Counted from the first letter of the stretch, positions 36,002 to 44,952 are shown. The stretch: 64,000 bases of DNA from an uncultured Alcanivorax sp. (GCF_947258575.1 NZ_CAMYIV010000004.1:248001-312000); one strand, 5' to 3'. Notes: generated by a model not told the origin, from the sequence alone. Numbers and translations are program-made.

Positions 36002-36525
36002 TTTACCCTCCTGCGCAGGCGCACGAAGTGGCGACGACGGGGCTGGGCGGGAGCCTGGTTGTCCACATCAAGACGATGGGTCGGTGCGATGGTTTGTTCT
36101 TCGGTTTCTTCCGGTGTGAGCCCTTGGGGCAGGCCGGCGCCGGCCTGCTGAAGCGGGGCGGGTGCGGTGTTGCGCATGTTGGACACCATCATGTCGCTCT
36201 GGCGCACGGCGGGCTGGCCTTCCACGAAGACGTTGGGTGAGAAGGTGAGAAATTCCGCTTGCCCGGCAATGGTGCCGGACATGATCCCGCCGCAGGTTCC
36301 CGCCATGTCGCCGCTGCTTTTGGCGAAGGTGGAGGCCACATGGCAAACCGGATTGCCGTTGACCAGAACGGAGCTGGCGGTGCCGGCGGCATCCGTGCTC
36401 ATGGCCACGTTGCTGTAGGGAATGGGCTGACAGAAAGGCGGGGTCTTGCAGATATCCATGGTGACAAGGGTGCCACCGGAGCCGGCGTGAACAGCGGTGA
36501 GGCCGTTGATCAGGATATTACTCAT
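35998..36525 (-). CDS. PAAR-like DUF4150 spike-tip protein
   Basis: The 175-residue protein contains the DUF4150 pattern: MDICKTPPFCQPIPYSNVAM, SVLVNGNPVCHVASTFAKSS, GDMAGTCGGIMSGTIAGQAE and VFVEGQPAVRQSDMMVSNM. These proteins cap the VgrG spike of type VI secretion machines and carry effectors. The start at 36525 (MSNILINGLTAVHAGSGG) is preferred to the in-frame 36669. It overlaps the ketoacyl-synthase-like gene by 8 bp and the effector gene by 4 bp. The C-terminal 40 residues are Arg/Pro-rich and may contact the effector. Confidence 0.9.
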   Translation of the reverse strand: MSNILINGLTAVHAGSGGTLVTMDICKTPPFCQPIPYSNVAMSTDAAGTASSVLVNGNPVCHVASTFAKSSGDMAGTCGGIMSGTIAGQAEFLTFSPNVFVEGQPAVRQSDMMVSNMRNTAPAPLQQAGAGLPQGLTPEETEEQTIAPTHRLDVDNQAPAQPRRRHFVRLRRRVK

Positions 36526-37645
36526 GGCGGGTTCCTTCCATTGAACCGGGGTGTTGTGCGATGTCTTGTCGTTGATGGTGCAGTTGCATGGCCAGGTGCT
36601 GCGGGCCGCCGGGGCTGTCCAGTACCAGGGCGGTATCCGCCGGGCAGATGCGAAAACGCAGCGCTTCACAGGCGGTGATCAGGCCCACTGGCAGGGTGGC
36701 TGCTCCGCTATCGCCGATGGTGAGCGCCGGGCGCAGGATATGCAGTGGTGCTGGCAGTGTCGGTTGCGGCGCTTCTTTTTCCCCTTTTCGCATGGCCAGG
36801 TTGTCGCGGTTGGAAAGACGCACCGGCCACAGGCTTGTCTGGGTGGAATGCCAGCTGAGTTCATGGTCGCGGGTTTGTGCGTGCGCCAGTACCAGCCGAT
36901 CCGGACGGGAAACGGCCTCATTTTCTACGGCCTGTCGGGCGGCGGTGGCCAGGGCCTGGCCCTGTTGATGGGGGTGATCCGTTGCGGATGCCGAGTGGCT
37001 GCCAAGGCCGGTGCAACTAATGTCGCCGGGTTGCAGGGTGTCGCTTGCTTCGAATCTCACCAGGGCGATGGCCTCCGAGAGTATCCGGCCATGGCTCCAG
37101 CTATGGGTGCGTACGTCGTTAGCGGGCTGCCGTTCGTTCAGGGTTTCCTCGTTAAGCAGGCTGTCGACCCCGAGCAGGGTGAGCGCGGTGAGGTGCCCTT
37201 GCTGCAGATGCTGCCACTCTTCCGCCAGCGCTTCGGGCAGGGTGCGGGGGCAGGTCACCCGTATTTCGCCGGCAGGGGATACCTCTGCCAGCCGATTGTG
37301 TAGCCAGGTGAGTAGGGCCTGCTGCAGGCGTTCATGACGTGCCCGGTCCGGCGCCGGCAGGCAAAGCAGTATCCGGCTGTCTGTCAGGGCTGGGCTGTTC
37401 TCGTCCAGCAGGGCATCCAGGGCCGGGATCAGGCGCTGGGGGTTGAACGGGGCCTCGTCGTGTTCAGCGGGGATTCGTCCCAGCATGACCGGGTCGGAGT
37501 TGCCGCTGGTAGGGTCGGGAATGCACAGGTTTCTGTCGGCCTGATACGCCGGTATTCCGGCCTGGCAGGCCAAATAGACCCCGGCCGGGTGAGTGCCGGT
37601 GGGGGCGTTGAGCGCATAGTGGCTGAGGCGGATGGCTGCGGGCAT
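36518..37645 (-). CDS. Ketoacyl-synthase-like (thiolase-fold) protein of the T6SS cargo module
   Basis: The 375-residue protein keeps the outline of a beta-ketoacyl synthase. LTLLGVDSLL resembles the GGV-loop, LVLAHAQTRDHELSW (His255) resembles the HGTGTxxGDxxE block, and ALTIGDSGAATLPVGLI (Asp312) resembles the GH-x-AA-G block. Asp312 replaces the second catalytic His. Cys132 lies roughly where the nucleophile should be but is not in a TACSSS motif. Proteins of this kind occur next to DUF4150 and DUF2169 genes in T6SS clusters, where their role is unclear. It follows the spike-like gene by 6 bp. A structural or chaperone role is more likely than catalysis. Confidence 0.68.
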   Translation of the reverse strand: MPAAIRLSHYALNAPTGTHPAGVYLACQAGIPAYQADRNLCIPDPTSGNSDPVMLGRIPAEHDEAPFNPQRLIPALDALLDENSPALTDSRILLCLPAPDRARHERLQQALLTWLHNRLAEVSPAGEIRVTCPRTLPEALAEEWQHLQQGHLTALTLLGVDSLLNEETLNERQPANDVRTHSWSHGRILSEAIALVRFEASDTLQPGDISCTGLGSHSASATDHPHQQGQALATAARQAVENEAVSRPDRLVLAHAQTRDHELSWHSTQTSLWPVRLSNRDNLAMRKGEKEAPQPTLPAPLHILRPALTIGDSGAATLPVGLITACEALRFRICPADTALVLDSPGGPQHLAMQLHHQRQDIAQHPGSMEGTRHE

Positions 37646-37651
37646 GGGCGG

Positions 37652-38092
37652 TCAGTTGAGTTCGATACGGGCGCCAAGCAGGCGGTTGATGCCGTCGGCG
37701 ATGGCGTGGATTTCCCGCCCATCAAGCAGCAGGGTGCCATCCGGGCGCAGCTCTATCTGGGCGTCGCCGGTACGCAGTAGCAGGCCTTTGGGGGCATCGA
37801 AGAGGAGCTGGCCATTGTCCAGTTCGGTGACCAGATCCGCGCCCGGGTGGCTATCGGCCAGTGGAACGATGCGGTCGGTGACCACCACCCCGATAGTGTC
37901 ATCAAGCAGGCAAAGTACCCGGTCACCTTCCTGCAGGGTGGTGACGGTTTCGGCGACGTGACGGACCGGCTGCGGATTGTCGTGATTCGGGGTGGTGACC
38001 AGAAGGGCGCCATCCCGGCAAATGATGGTGGCGATGTAAGGGGATGATGTGCCGGGCAACGGGTCCGCTGCCCGTAATGATGACGTGACCAT
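37652..38092 (-). CDS. Small VgrG/gp45-like adaptor protein (DUF6484/DUF3540-like)
   Basis: The 146-residue protein is rich in beta strands: an OB-like first half (GDRVLCLLDDTIGVVVTDRI) and a repeated second half, LLFDAPKGLLLRTGDAQIEL and RPDGTLLLDGREI, of the kind that forms the triple-helical needle of VgrG. It ends HAIADGINRLLGARIELN. A GGAGAG ribosome-binding site lies 4 bp before the start. It is the first gene of the island operon. Assignment to a named DUF is uncertain; no full VgrG is in the window. Confidence 0.6.
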   Translation of the reverse strand: MVTSSLRAADPLPGTSSPYIATIICRDGALLVTTPNHDNPQPVRHVAETVTTLQEGDRVLCLLDDTIGVVVTDRIVPLADSHPGADLVTELDNGQLLFDAPKGLLLRTGDAQIELRPDGTLLLDGREIHAIADGINRLLGARIELN

Positions 38093-38205
38093 GAGCCTCT
38101 CCTGCTTCCTTGCCGGATCAAAGCAGGGAACGCTAACAGGCCGCCCAGTGGATATCTGTAGGAAATCGCTGACAGTTGTCGCCAGTGAGAGCCGTTTAAC
38201 GCAAT

Positions 38206-38949
38206 TCAGCTACGTTGGATGCTCCCGTTGGCACTGCCGTCCGGCAGCCAGCCCTGTTCCAGCATGATCGGGTCGTGGTCGCGATGCAGCTCGACCACGC
38301 TGCTGGCGCGGGTGCCGTAGGTGGGGGACTGGATAAAGACCGGTGCCACCAGTCGTTCCAGATCCAGGCCGACGCCGGTATCGGGGAGTTCGCTGTCCGG
38401 GGGCTGGTAGTGATCGTTGACCACGTCCATGAGCTGTTCTGTGCTGCAGTCGGCGGTGATGGCGTTGGCCAGGCGTTGTTTGGCCCGCTGTACCTTGGGC
38501 CAGGGGTCGTCCAGCAGGCCGTTGCACAGGCCGTGAATGCCGGGGGTGACCGCTTGCGGGGCGGCGCCGCGATTGCCCAGATACCAGAGGCTTTCCGGGG
38601 TGCCTACCAGCAGGTTGAAGGCGCCGTAGTGGTGTTGTTCTTCGGCCAGCTCCCGGCAGAACTGTTCCGGGGAGTCGCTGCCTTCCAGGAATGCCAGGGG
38701 CAGCAGGCCCCGGGAGCGTTCGCCGGTTTGCCGGTCGGTGATGGGTTCCCGGTAGTTGGTGACCACGGCGACGCGGCCGTTGCGGTGGATGCCCAGCCAG
38801 GTGCCGCCGGCGGTCAGGTCCAGACCGCAGAAGATATCGCCGCGCCAGCGGGCGGGCTCGGCGGGGCGGGCGTGGAATTCATCCCGGTTGGCGGCCATCC
38901 GCAGGGGGGTGGGAGAATCTGGTTGCCAGTCCAGTAGTACAATACACAT
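38206..38949 (-). CDS. NRDE-family protein (TANGO2 domain)
   Basis: The 247-residue protein begins MCIVLLDWQ and contains the family-naming NRDE motif, MAANRDEFHARPAEPARWR, then GGTWLGIHRNGRVAVVTNYR. Cys2 would be an N-terminal nucleophile after Met removal, as in Ntn hydrolases; TANGO2 homologues are linked to heme handling. The function here is unknown. It marks the return to the conserved neighbourhood of TauE, lgt and thyA beyond the T6SS island. Confidence 0.9.
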   Translation of the reverse strand: MCIVLLDWQPDSPTPLRMAANRDEFHARPAEPARWRGDIFCGLDLTAGGTWLGIHRNGRVAVVTNYREPITDRQTGERSRGLLPLAFLEGSDSPEQFCRELAEEQHHYGAFNLLVGTPESLWYLGNRGAAPQAVTPGIHGLCNGLLDDPWPKVQRAKQRLANAITADCSTEQLMDVVNDHYQPPDSELPDTGVGLDLERLVAPVFIQSPTYGTRASSVVELHRDHDPIMLEQGWLPDGSANGSIQRS

Positions 38950-39003
38950 TCAAACTTTCCTGCAGCGGTTCAGGGTTAATCGTTGCCGTGCATTTTCGGT
39001 GAT

Positions 39004-39030
39004 TGTAGGAGCCTGCTTGCAGGCGAATCC
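39004..39030. repeat. Single GTAGGAGC palindrome
   Basis: TGTAGGAGCCTGCTTGCAGG followed by CGAATCC forms one small hairpin. A trace of a second arm, GGGCTCCTG, lies at 39052-39060. Confidence 0.7.
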
Positions 39031-39141
39031 GCTTGCTCCGCGGCCTGATGTGGGCTCCTGAAAGGTGGTCAGCGTCCGGCGTCTGGCGTCACACCGTGCT
39101 AGCATACCTGCCTTGCGAGTGATTGGCATAAGGGCCGGCCA

Positions 39142-39945
39142 ATGTGGGAACTGTTTCTGATTTGTCTGGGGGTCGGCGTGGGTGCTGGCCTGCTGGCCGG
39201 GGCGCTGGGCCTGGGCGGTGGCGTGGTGATTGTGCCGGCGCTGATCTTTCTGTTTCACGGGCTCGGTTTTCCCGCTGATCTGGTGGCGAAGATGGCGGTG
39301 GCCACCTCCCTGAGCACTATCATGATTACTTCCATCAGCGCGGTGTGTACCCACCACACGGCCGGCTTTGTACGCTGGCCGGTGGTGTTGCGGCTGGGCG
39401 TGGGCATTGTGCTGGGTGCCTTCGCCGGGGCCTTTATCGCCGATGCCATGAAAGGGGAACTGCTGACCCGTTTGTTTGGTCTGTTTGCCATGGTGATTGC
39501 CTTGCAGATGGCACTGACGGGCCGCAAGGCGCCGGACGGTAACCTGCCGGAGCGGGTGCCCGGGGCGGCGGGTCTGGGTGTGGCCGGGGTGTTGATTGGT
39601 ACCGGGTCTGCCATTTTTGGTATTGGCGGCGGTTCGTTGACGGTGCCCTTTTTGAGCTGGTGTCGCCTGAAAATGCAGGAGGCAGTGGCTATCGCCTCCG
39701 CCTGTGGTTTGCCCATCGCCATTGCCGGCACCCTGGGTTTTGCGGTGGCCGGCTGGCAGGAAACCCGGCTCCCCGAAGGGGCGCTGGGCTATGTGTTTTT
39801 GCCGGCAACAGCCGGTATAGTGCTCACCAGTTTTCCGTTCGCGAGACTGGCGGCGCGACTCAGCCACCGGCTTCCTTCGGCGATGCTTAGGAAGGTGTTC
39901 GCGGTGGTGTTGTTTGTCATCGGCCTCAGGCTGGTTTTGGGATAG
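39142..39945 (+). CDS. TauE/SafE-family membrane exporter
   Basis: The 267-residue protein has about eight membrane helices and two copies of the TauE/SafE repeat: [18 protein letters not shown] near the N-terminus and [14 protein letters not shown] in the second half. The family exports sulfite, sulfoacetate or related anions, and the substrate here is unknown. It is 5 bp upstream of lgt, an arrangement also found in Pseudomonas. Confidence 0.93.
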   Translation: MWELFLICLGVGVGAGLLAGALGLGGGVVIVPALIFLFHGLGFPADLVAKMAVATSLSTIMITSISAVCTHHTAGFVRWPVVLRLGVGIVLGAFAGAFIADAMKGELLTRLFGLFAMVIALQMALTGRKAPDGNLPERVPGAAGLGVAGVLIGTGSAIFGIGGGSLTVPFLSWCRLKMQEAVAIASACGLPIAIAGTLGFAVAGWQETRLPEGALGYVFLPATAGIVLTSFPFARLAARLSHRLPSAMLRKVFAVVLFVIGLRLVLG

Positions 39946-39950
39946 GCATT

Positions 39951-40763
39951 ATGGAATTTCCGCAGATTGATCCGGTGGCGATCGCCATTGGTCCCCTTCA
40001 GGTGCACTGGTACGGCCTGATGTACATGATCGGCTTCGCCGCTGCCTGGTTGCTGGGGGTGTATCGCGCCAAACAGCCGAACTCTGGCTGGACCAAGGAT
40101 CAGGTGGGCGATTTGGTCTTCTACGGCGCCATGGGGGTGATCCTGGGTGGCCGGCTGGGTTATGTGCTGTTCTATAACTTCGGCAAGTTTCTCGATGATC
40201 CGATCTGGTTGTTCAAGCTGTGGGATGGTGGCATGAGCTTCCACGGTGGCGCCATTGGGGTGCTGGTGGCGTTCTGGTTGTTCGGCCGCAAGACCAACAA
40301 ACGGTTTTTCCAGGTGGCAGATTTCATGGTGCCCATGGTGCCGATCGGCCTGGCCACCGGACGCCTGGGTAATTTCATCAATGCAGAGTTGTGGGGGCGC
40401 ACCAGTGATGCGCCCTGGGCCATGGTGTTCCCCACTGATCCTGATCGCCTGCCACGGCACCCTTCCCAGCTGTATGAATTTGCGCTGGAAGGGGTGCTGC
40501 TGTTTCTCGTGCTGTGGTTCTATTCGGCCAAGCCCCGCCCGGCCGGGGCGGTGACCGGGCTGTTTGGGGTGGGTTATGGTCTGGGCCGAACCTTTGTGGA
40601 ATTTTTCCGTGAACCGGATGCCCACCTTGGTTACCTGAGCGGTGGCTGGCTGACCATGGGGATGTTATTGAGCATCCCGATGATCATTCTCGGTGCCGCC
40701 ATGATGGTGTGGGCCTACCGCCATGATGATCGTGTCGCTACCCCTTCCCGGAGTCGTTCATGA
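39951..40763 (+). CDS. lgt: Prolipoprotein diacylglyceryl transferase Lgt
   Basis: Lgt adds diacylglycerol to the lipobox cysteine of prolipoproteins at the inner membrane. The 270-residue protein has seven predicted helices and the family signature [18 protein letters not shown], with [15 protein letters not shown] and [12 protein letters not shown] as further conserved blocks. It overlaps thyA by 4 bp. The many lipoproteins in this window are its substrates. Confidence 0.97.
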   Translation: MEFPQIDPVAIAIGPLQVHWYGLMYMIGFAAAWLLGVYRAKQPNSGWTKDQVGDLVFYGAMGVILGGRLGYVLFYNFGKFLDDPIWLFKLWDGGMSFHGGAIGVLVAFWLFGRKTNKRFFQVADFMVPMVPIGLATGRLGNFINAELWGRTSDAPWAMVFPTDPDRLPRHPSQLYEFALEGVLLFLVLWFYSAKPRPAGAVTGLFGVGYGLGRTFVEFFREPDAHLGYLSGGWLTMGMLLSIPMIILGAAMMVWAYRHDDRVATPSRSRS

Positions 40764-41593
40764 AGCAATATCTCGATCTGCTACGCCACGTGCGTGAGCA
40801 TGGCACCTTCAAGGAAGACCGTACCGGTACCGGTACCTATGCGGTGTTCGGTCACCAGATGCGTTTTGATCTGAGTGAAGGCTTTCCCATGGTCACCACC
40901 AAGAAGCTGCACCTGCGCTCCATCATTCACGAGCTGCTGTGGTTTCTTTCCGGCGACACCAATATCCGTTATTTGAAGGAAAACGGGGTGTCGATCTGGG
41001 ATGGCTGGGCGACCCCGGAGGGTGAGCTGGGGCCGGTCTATGGCGAGCAGTGGCGCAGCTGGAAAACCCATGATGGCCAGGTGATTGACCAGATCAGTGA
41101 GGTGCTGGCGGAGATCAAGCGTAACCCGGATTCCCGTCGCCTGGTGGTCAGTGCCTGGAATCCGGCGGTGCTGCCGGATCCGTCCATTTCCCCGGACGCC
41201 AATGCGGCCGCCGGCAAGCAGGCGCTGCCGCCGTGTCATTGTCTGTTCCAGTTCTATGTGGCAGACGGCAAGTTGAGCTGTCAGCTGTACCAACGCAGCG
41301 GCGATATCTTTCTGGGCGTGCCGTTCAACATCGCTTCCTATGCGTTGTTGACGTTGATGATGGCGCAGGTCTGTGGTCTGGAGCCTGGTGATTTCGTGCA
41401 TACCCTGGGTGATGCGCACCTGTATTCCAATCATCTGGAGCAGGCAGATACCCAGCTGGCCCGGGATCCGCGTCCGCTGCCCACCATGACGTTGAACCCG
41501 GAGGTGAAAGACCTGTTCGCTTTTACCTTTGACGATTTCACCGTGAGCGATTACGAGCCCCACGCCCATATCAAGGCGCCGGTGGCGATTTAA
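40760..41593 (+). CDS. thyA: Thymidylate synthase ThyA
   Basis: ThyA methylates dUMP to dTMP using methylenetetrahydrofolate. The 277-residue enzyme shows [40 protein letters not shown], the active-site Cys in [12 protein letters not shown], and [20 protein letters not shown]. It is translationally coupled to lgt and followed after 77 bp by folA, which recycles the dihydrofolate it makes. Confidence 0.98.
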   Translation: MKQYLDLLRHVREHGTFKEDRTGTGTYAVFGHQMRFDLSEGFPMVTTKKLHLRSIIHELLWFLSGDTNIRYLKENGVSIWDGWATPEGELGPVYGEQWRSWKTHDGQVIDQISEVLAEIKRNPDSRRLVVSAWNPAVLPDPSISPDANAAAGKQALPPCHCLFQFYVADGKLSCQLYQRSGDIFLGVPFNIASYALLTLMMAQVCGLEPGDFVHTLGDAHLYSNHLEQADTQLARDPRPLPTMTLNPEVKDLFAFTFDDFTVSDYEPHAHIKAPVAI

Positions 41594-41670
41594 AAAAACG
41601 CTTTTGCGCTTCACGCAACACGCCGCCACGCGTGGTGCATGCAAGCGTGCTGCGTGTCAGTGAGGTTTGC

Positions 41671-42180
41671 ATGTCCATTCGTCTTTCCCTGATGGTCGCC
41701 AAGGCCAGCAATAATGTGATCGGCCGCAATAACAAGCTGCCCTGGTATTTGCCCAACGACCTGAAGTACTTCAAGCAGGTCACCTTTGGCAAGCCAGTGA
41801 TCATGGGCCGCAAAACCTGGGATTCTCTGGGCAAGCCATTACCCGGTCGCACCAATATCGTCATCACTCGCCAGCCGGATTTTCAGGCGGAAGGCGCCAA
41901 GGTGGTGGCGACGCTGGAAGAGGCGGTGACCATGGCGGAAAACGTGGCCTTTATCGAAGGGCAGGACGAGGCAGTGGTGATGGGGGGCTCAGAGATCTAT
42001 GCGCTGGCCCTGCCGAAAACGGACCGGCTCTATCTCACCGAAGTGCATGCGGAGGTGGACGGCGATACCTGGTTTCCGGAGTACGACACCGCTGAATGGA
42101 AAGAGATCGGCCGGGAAGATTTTTCCGCGGAAGGGCCGAATCCGTACGATTATTCGTTCGTGGTTTACGAGCGGAAATGA
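41671..42180 (+). CDS. folA: Dihydrofolate reductase FolA
   Basis: The 169-residue enzyme reduces dihydrofolate with NADPH. It starts MSIRLSLMVAKASNNVIGRN and has LPWYLPNDLKYFK (Asp as proton-relay residue), IMGRKTWDSLGKPLPGR and VMGGSEIYALALP. The ATG at 41671 is preceded by GAGG and gives the normal N-terminus; an in-frame ATG at 41632 is rejected. It lies downstream of thyA, a metabolic partner. Confidence 0.96.
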   Translation: MSIRLSLMVAKASNNVIGRNNKLPWYLPNDLKYFKQVTFGKPVIMGRKTWDSLGKPLPGRTNIVITRQPDFQAEGAKVVATLEEAVTMAENVAFIEGQDEAVVMGGSEIYALALPKTDRLYLTEVHAEVDGDTWFPEYDTAEWKEIGREDFSAEGPNPYDYSFVVYERK

Positions 42181-42234
42181 GGGACGAGTTAAGCTCGGCT
42201 TGAAAGCAAAAGGTTCGCCACCTCTACGAAGCTG

Positions 42235-42395
42235 CTGTAGGAGCACCGCTTGAGGTGCGAACCGAGTGCAGCGAGACGACAAAGACCAACGTCTGTCCGC
42301 CATTCTTTCTTGAGTCTGTCGAGCGCGGAAAGTCCTGATCGCCCTGCGGTCGATTTCCTCGCAAGCGCGGTTCGCGGCTCAAGCGCCGCTCCTAC
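42235..42395. repeat. GTAGGAGC-type inverted repeat pair
   Basis: The left arm CTGTAGGAGCACCGCTTGAG continues GTGCGAACC, and the right arm GGTTCGCGGCTCAAGCGCCG continues CTCCTAC at 42369-42395. About 105 bp separate them. It fills the convergent folA-OsmC gap. Confidence 0.82.
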
Positions 42396-42400
42396 AACTC

Positions 42401-42820
42401 TTATCCTCTCGGTTTGATCAGCACTTCACTTTTCACCGACTGGGCAATAAAGCATTTCTCGTGGGCGCGCTGGTGCAGGGCCTGGATCTTGCCGGCGTCC
42501 GGTTGTTCGCCGCTGAAAGTCACCAGCGGCTGCAGCAATACCTGCCGCACATAAATCATTGCCTGCTCGTTCTGGCCAAGGACAGCTTCGGGGGCGTCAT
42601 CGTAGCTGGTCACGGAAAGGCCTTCGCGGGCCGCTTCGGTGAGAAACGACAACAGGTGGCAGCTGGCCAGGGCGGCAATAAAGGCCTCTTCCGGTTCCAT
42701 GAATTCCTGCTGGCCATGATGGCCATCCACCACACGGACTTCATTGCCATCGGCCAGGTGCCAGAGGTAGTGATCCTCGCCATGGGCGTTCCAGCTCAGA
42801 TGCATAGTGTGTTGTGGCAC
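42401..42820 (-). CDS. OsmC-family protein
   Basis: The 139-residue protein has the OsmC fold signature with conserved residues in EEAFIAALASCHLLSFLTEA, where the Cys is the redox-active position, and a second Cys late in HEKCFIAQSVKSEVL. OsmC/Ohr proteins reduce organic or lipid hydroperoxides. Which subfamily this is cannot be decided. It is monocistronic, between repeats and the YciC-like gene. Confidence 0.88.
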   Translation of the reverse strand: MPQHTMHLSWNAHGEDHYLWHLADGNEVRVVDGHHGQQEFMEPEEAFIAALASCHLLSFLTEAAREGLSVTSYDDAPEAVLGQNEQAMIYVRQVLLQPLVTFSGEQPDAGKIQALHQRAHEKCFIAQSVKSEVLIKPRG

Positions 42821-43021
42821 GCGATATCCCCGGTTGGTTTATTCTTCAGGGCAGTATGCCATCAAAACAGCCACTTGCCATGGCGGCTTTGGTCGAAGTC
42901 GGTGACAAAACGTCAGTGGGCGGTGTCGGGTGTATCCGCAAGGGCGAGCGTCGGCATGGCCAAAAAGCGGGCAATGGTGGTGGCGGGAAAGTCAAAACAT
43001 TACCGTCACCTCTTACCGGTT

Positions 43022-43702
43022 CTACGTGGCACTGTCCTGTGCCATTTCCCAATAGCGGAATACGGCTACATTCACCAGTGCGCTCATCAGGCTGATCGGC
43101 AAACCCACCAGCAGAGCGGTAGCCTGGGGCTGGCTGATGATGGACGTGACCAGGCTGGCCAGGATGCTGCTCATCAGCAGATAGGCAAGGAATACCAGCA
43201 CCAGTATCAGCAGTAGCGGCCACTGCTGGGCTTCTGTCATGGCGAAGGACTGACGCAGCGCATCGATGGGGTTGCGGCGCTTCAGGACGACCAGGAAAGG
43301 CGCGAAACATAGGCGGGTGTAGACCCACAGCGCAGGGAAGAAAAACGCCAGCCAGCCCAGTGAGACACCCACGGCCATGATGGCATAGGTGGCCAACAGC
43401 ATCGGATAGACCAGCAAGGCGGCGGCCAGACACTGCAGCAGCCCTGCCGGTTTGCCGGTGCGCGCGGCAGCGAGCTGGGCGATCAACGCGCCTTCCGCCA
43501 GGGGCCGGCTGAGTAGCACGATAGCCAGGCTGATGCCGCTGAACTGCAGGGCGCCGCCGGCTTCTTCCGGAAACACAAAGCTGGGCCCAAACAGCCACTG
43601 GCTGGCTTCGGTGAGCAGCGCAAAGGGGGCCGTGACCAGGAAAATGGGCCCCAGGTTGCGCCACCAGAAATAGAGGATTTCGCGAAAACGTTGGCTGATC
43701 AT
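43022..43702 (-). CDS. YciC-like integral membrane protein
   Basis: The 226-residue protein starts MISQRFREILYFWWRNLGPI and has about six hydrophobic segments, with the central FFFPALWVYTRLCFAPFLVV and LKRRNPIDALRQSFAMTEAQ regions typical of the YciC/UPF0259 family. The ATG at 43702 gives this start; 51 in-frame codons further upstream lack membrane-protein character. The function is unknown. The 200 bp between it and the OsmC gene shows no gene. Confidence 0.8.
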   Translation of the reverse strand: MISQRFREILYFWWRNLGPIFLVTAPFALLTEASQWLFGPSFVFPEEAGGALQFSGISLAIVLLSRPLAEGALIAQLAAARTGKPAGLLQCLAAALLVYPMLLATYAIMAVGVSLGWLAFFFPALWVYTRLCFAPFLVVLKRRNPIDALRQSFAMTEAQQWPLLLILVLVFLAYLLMSSILASLVTSIISQPQATALLVGLPISLMSALVNVAVFRYWEMAQDSAT

Positions 43703-43816
43703 GTCGGTTGTAAGGTGTAGCCGGAAAGGCGCTATTTCACCACAGCGGGCGGGATGTGCACAGGGAAAGGCGGCAATATTCGTGTCGGTCGTTGCAGGTG
43801 GGACGTTTGGTGGCCA

Positions 43817-43975
43817 GTAGGGTGGATTAGCCGCAGGCGTAATCCACCTGCCCACAGTGGAGATAAATCCAGGCCTCCCTTTAACTCGCCAGCGAGTTGA
43901 TGTCGCGCCTCCATAGCTTTGGAGTCAACGGCAGAGGGAGGGTTGTGGATTACGCCTTCGGCTAATCCACCCTAC
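43817..43975. repeat. ~155-bp element with GTAGGGTGGATTAG arms, copy 2
   Basis: GTAGGGTGGATTAGCCGCAG continuing GCGTAATCCACC is mirrored by GTGGATTACGCCTTCGGC continuing TAATCCACCCTAC at 43945-43975. The interior ends CAACGGCAGAGGGAGGGTT, which matches copy 1 and the half copy at 63313. Confidence 0.88.
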
Positions 43976-43998
43976 GTTACAGTCGGGCTTGGGGGTGT

Positions 43999-44517
43999 TC
44001 ACCACCAGTATTTGCCCCAGTTTTCCGGGTTGGCCCAGAAACGCGGGTTGTTCCATTTGCGCTCGAAGTTGTAGTTGTCCAGGTCGTAGCTGTAGATGTT
44101 CAGCTCGCGGCCATCCTGGGCAAAGTGCCCCTGTTCCCGGCAACCCAGTGCCAGAAATCCATTGCTGGGCCAGCGCAGTTTCTGCGGGGCCAGGGTGGGC
44201 TGGTACACCGCCACCATGGAATCGGTGTGCAGGTTTCGCAGCAGGCCCATCAGCGCCTCGCCGTCCCGCTGGCTCATGTACTCCAGCTGGTCGGCCACAA
44301 TCGCCATATCTACCCGCTCGATATCATCCAGTGCCGCAAAGGGATCCTGCTCCTGGATTTCCACCAGATTGCAGTCATGGTCTTTGCACCATTGGCTGAC
44401 GACGGGGATGGGGTTGAGGCTGACGGTAACAATGGAGGAAGGCTGGTGGCTATCCAGGATAGCGGCCAGACGTTCCTGGGGGGATTCAGTCATGGGGTGT
44501 GCCATCGCGGTATTCAT
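43999..44517 (-). CDS. Conserved hypothetical protein (DUF6231-like)
   Basis: The 172-residue protein has an N-terminal alpha/beta part (SSIVTVSLNPIPVVSQWCKD, VDMAIVADQLEYMSQRDGEA) that looks like a partial methyltransferase fold. The C-terminus is Trp/Asn-rich: FERKWNNPRFWANPENWGKY. I associate the C-terminus with DUF6231 from marine gammaproteobacteria, with modest certainty. No catalytic motif was found. It is monocistronic. Confidence 0.65.
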   Translation of the reverse strand: MNTAMAHPMTESPQERLAAILDSHQPSSIVTVSLNPIPVVSQWCKDHDCNLVEIQEQDPFAALDDIERVDMAIVADQLEYMSQRDGEALMGLLRNLHTDSMVAVYQPTLAPQKLRWPSNGFLALGCREQGHFAQDGRELNIYSYDLDNYNFERKWNNPRFWANPENWGKYWW

Positions 44518-44717
44518 GAATTCAGTCTAGCGCGGTTGTGCAGGGCTTTCGATAGGGGAACGTAAAAACACTTGCCGGTGGGAATGCTGGACGGCGGACG
44601 AAGAAAAGCAACGCGCGCAGACGTCTGATCGCGGACGCCAGACAAGGTAAAGGGTTCACGTAAAAAGACACACTCAGGCCTGCTTTGTGATTCCCGTCAG
44701 AAAATTCGGGAAGAGGA

Positions 44718-44755
44718 TTGACGGACCCTCAATCAGTAATGATAATGATTCTCAT
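44718..44755 (+). promoter_or_regulatory. Fur-controlled promoter of hemP
   Basis: A -35 TTGACG (44718-44723) and a -10 GATAAT (44741-44746) are 17 bp apart. The -10 lies inside AATGATAATGATTCTCAT (44738-44755), a close match to the Fur box. Iron-loaded Fur bound here would block the -10. Confidence 0.88.
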
Positions 44756-44775
44756 ATACAGACAAGGAGGCCAGC

Positions 44776-44952
44776 ATGACTCAGCTCAAGAAGAACGTCA
44801 CCACGACGACCCGCCGGGTTGCCATCAATGCAGAAAGCAGTGTTGCCAGCAGCTTGCTGCTCAATCATCAGGGCAAGCTCTGGATTGAGCATGCCGGTGA
44901 GCGTTACCAGTTGCGACGCACCTCCAATAACCGGCTGATTCTGACAAAATAA
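44776..44952 (+). CDS. hemP: Hemin uptake protein HemP
   Basis: A 58-residue gene. It starts with ATG 5 bp after a perfect AAGGAGG. The C-terminal half, SSLLLNHQGKLWIEHAGERY followed by QLRRTSNNRLILTK, matches the HemP/HmuP family (S-x-x-L-[x]-G-x-x-L-x-I-x-H-x-G-x-x-Y-x-L-R-x-T-x-x-x-K-L-I-L-T-K). HemP is a small regulator needed for heme-uptake gene expression in several bacteria. The Fur box directly upstream supports an iron-starvation role. No heme receptor gene is in the window. Confidence 0.92.
   Translation: MTQLKKNVTTTTRRVAINAESSVASSLLLNHQGKLWIEHAGERYQLRRTSNNRLILTK

Noticed and set aside
42846-43664. Long minus-strand frame of about 272 codons overlapping the YciC-like gene
   Set aside because: The frame at 43022-43702 has the hydrophobic helices and the family blocks. 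The other frame is Arg/Pro/His-rich, a shadow.
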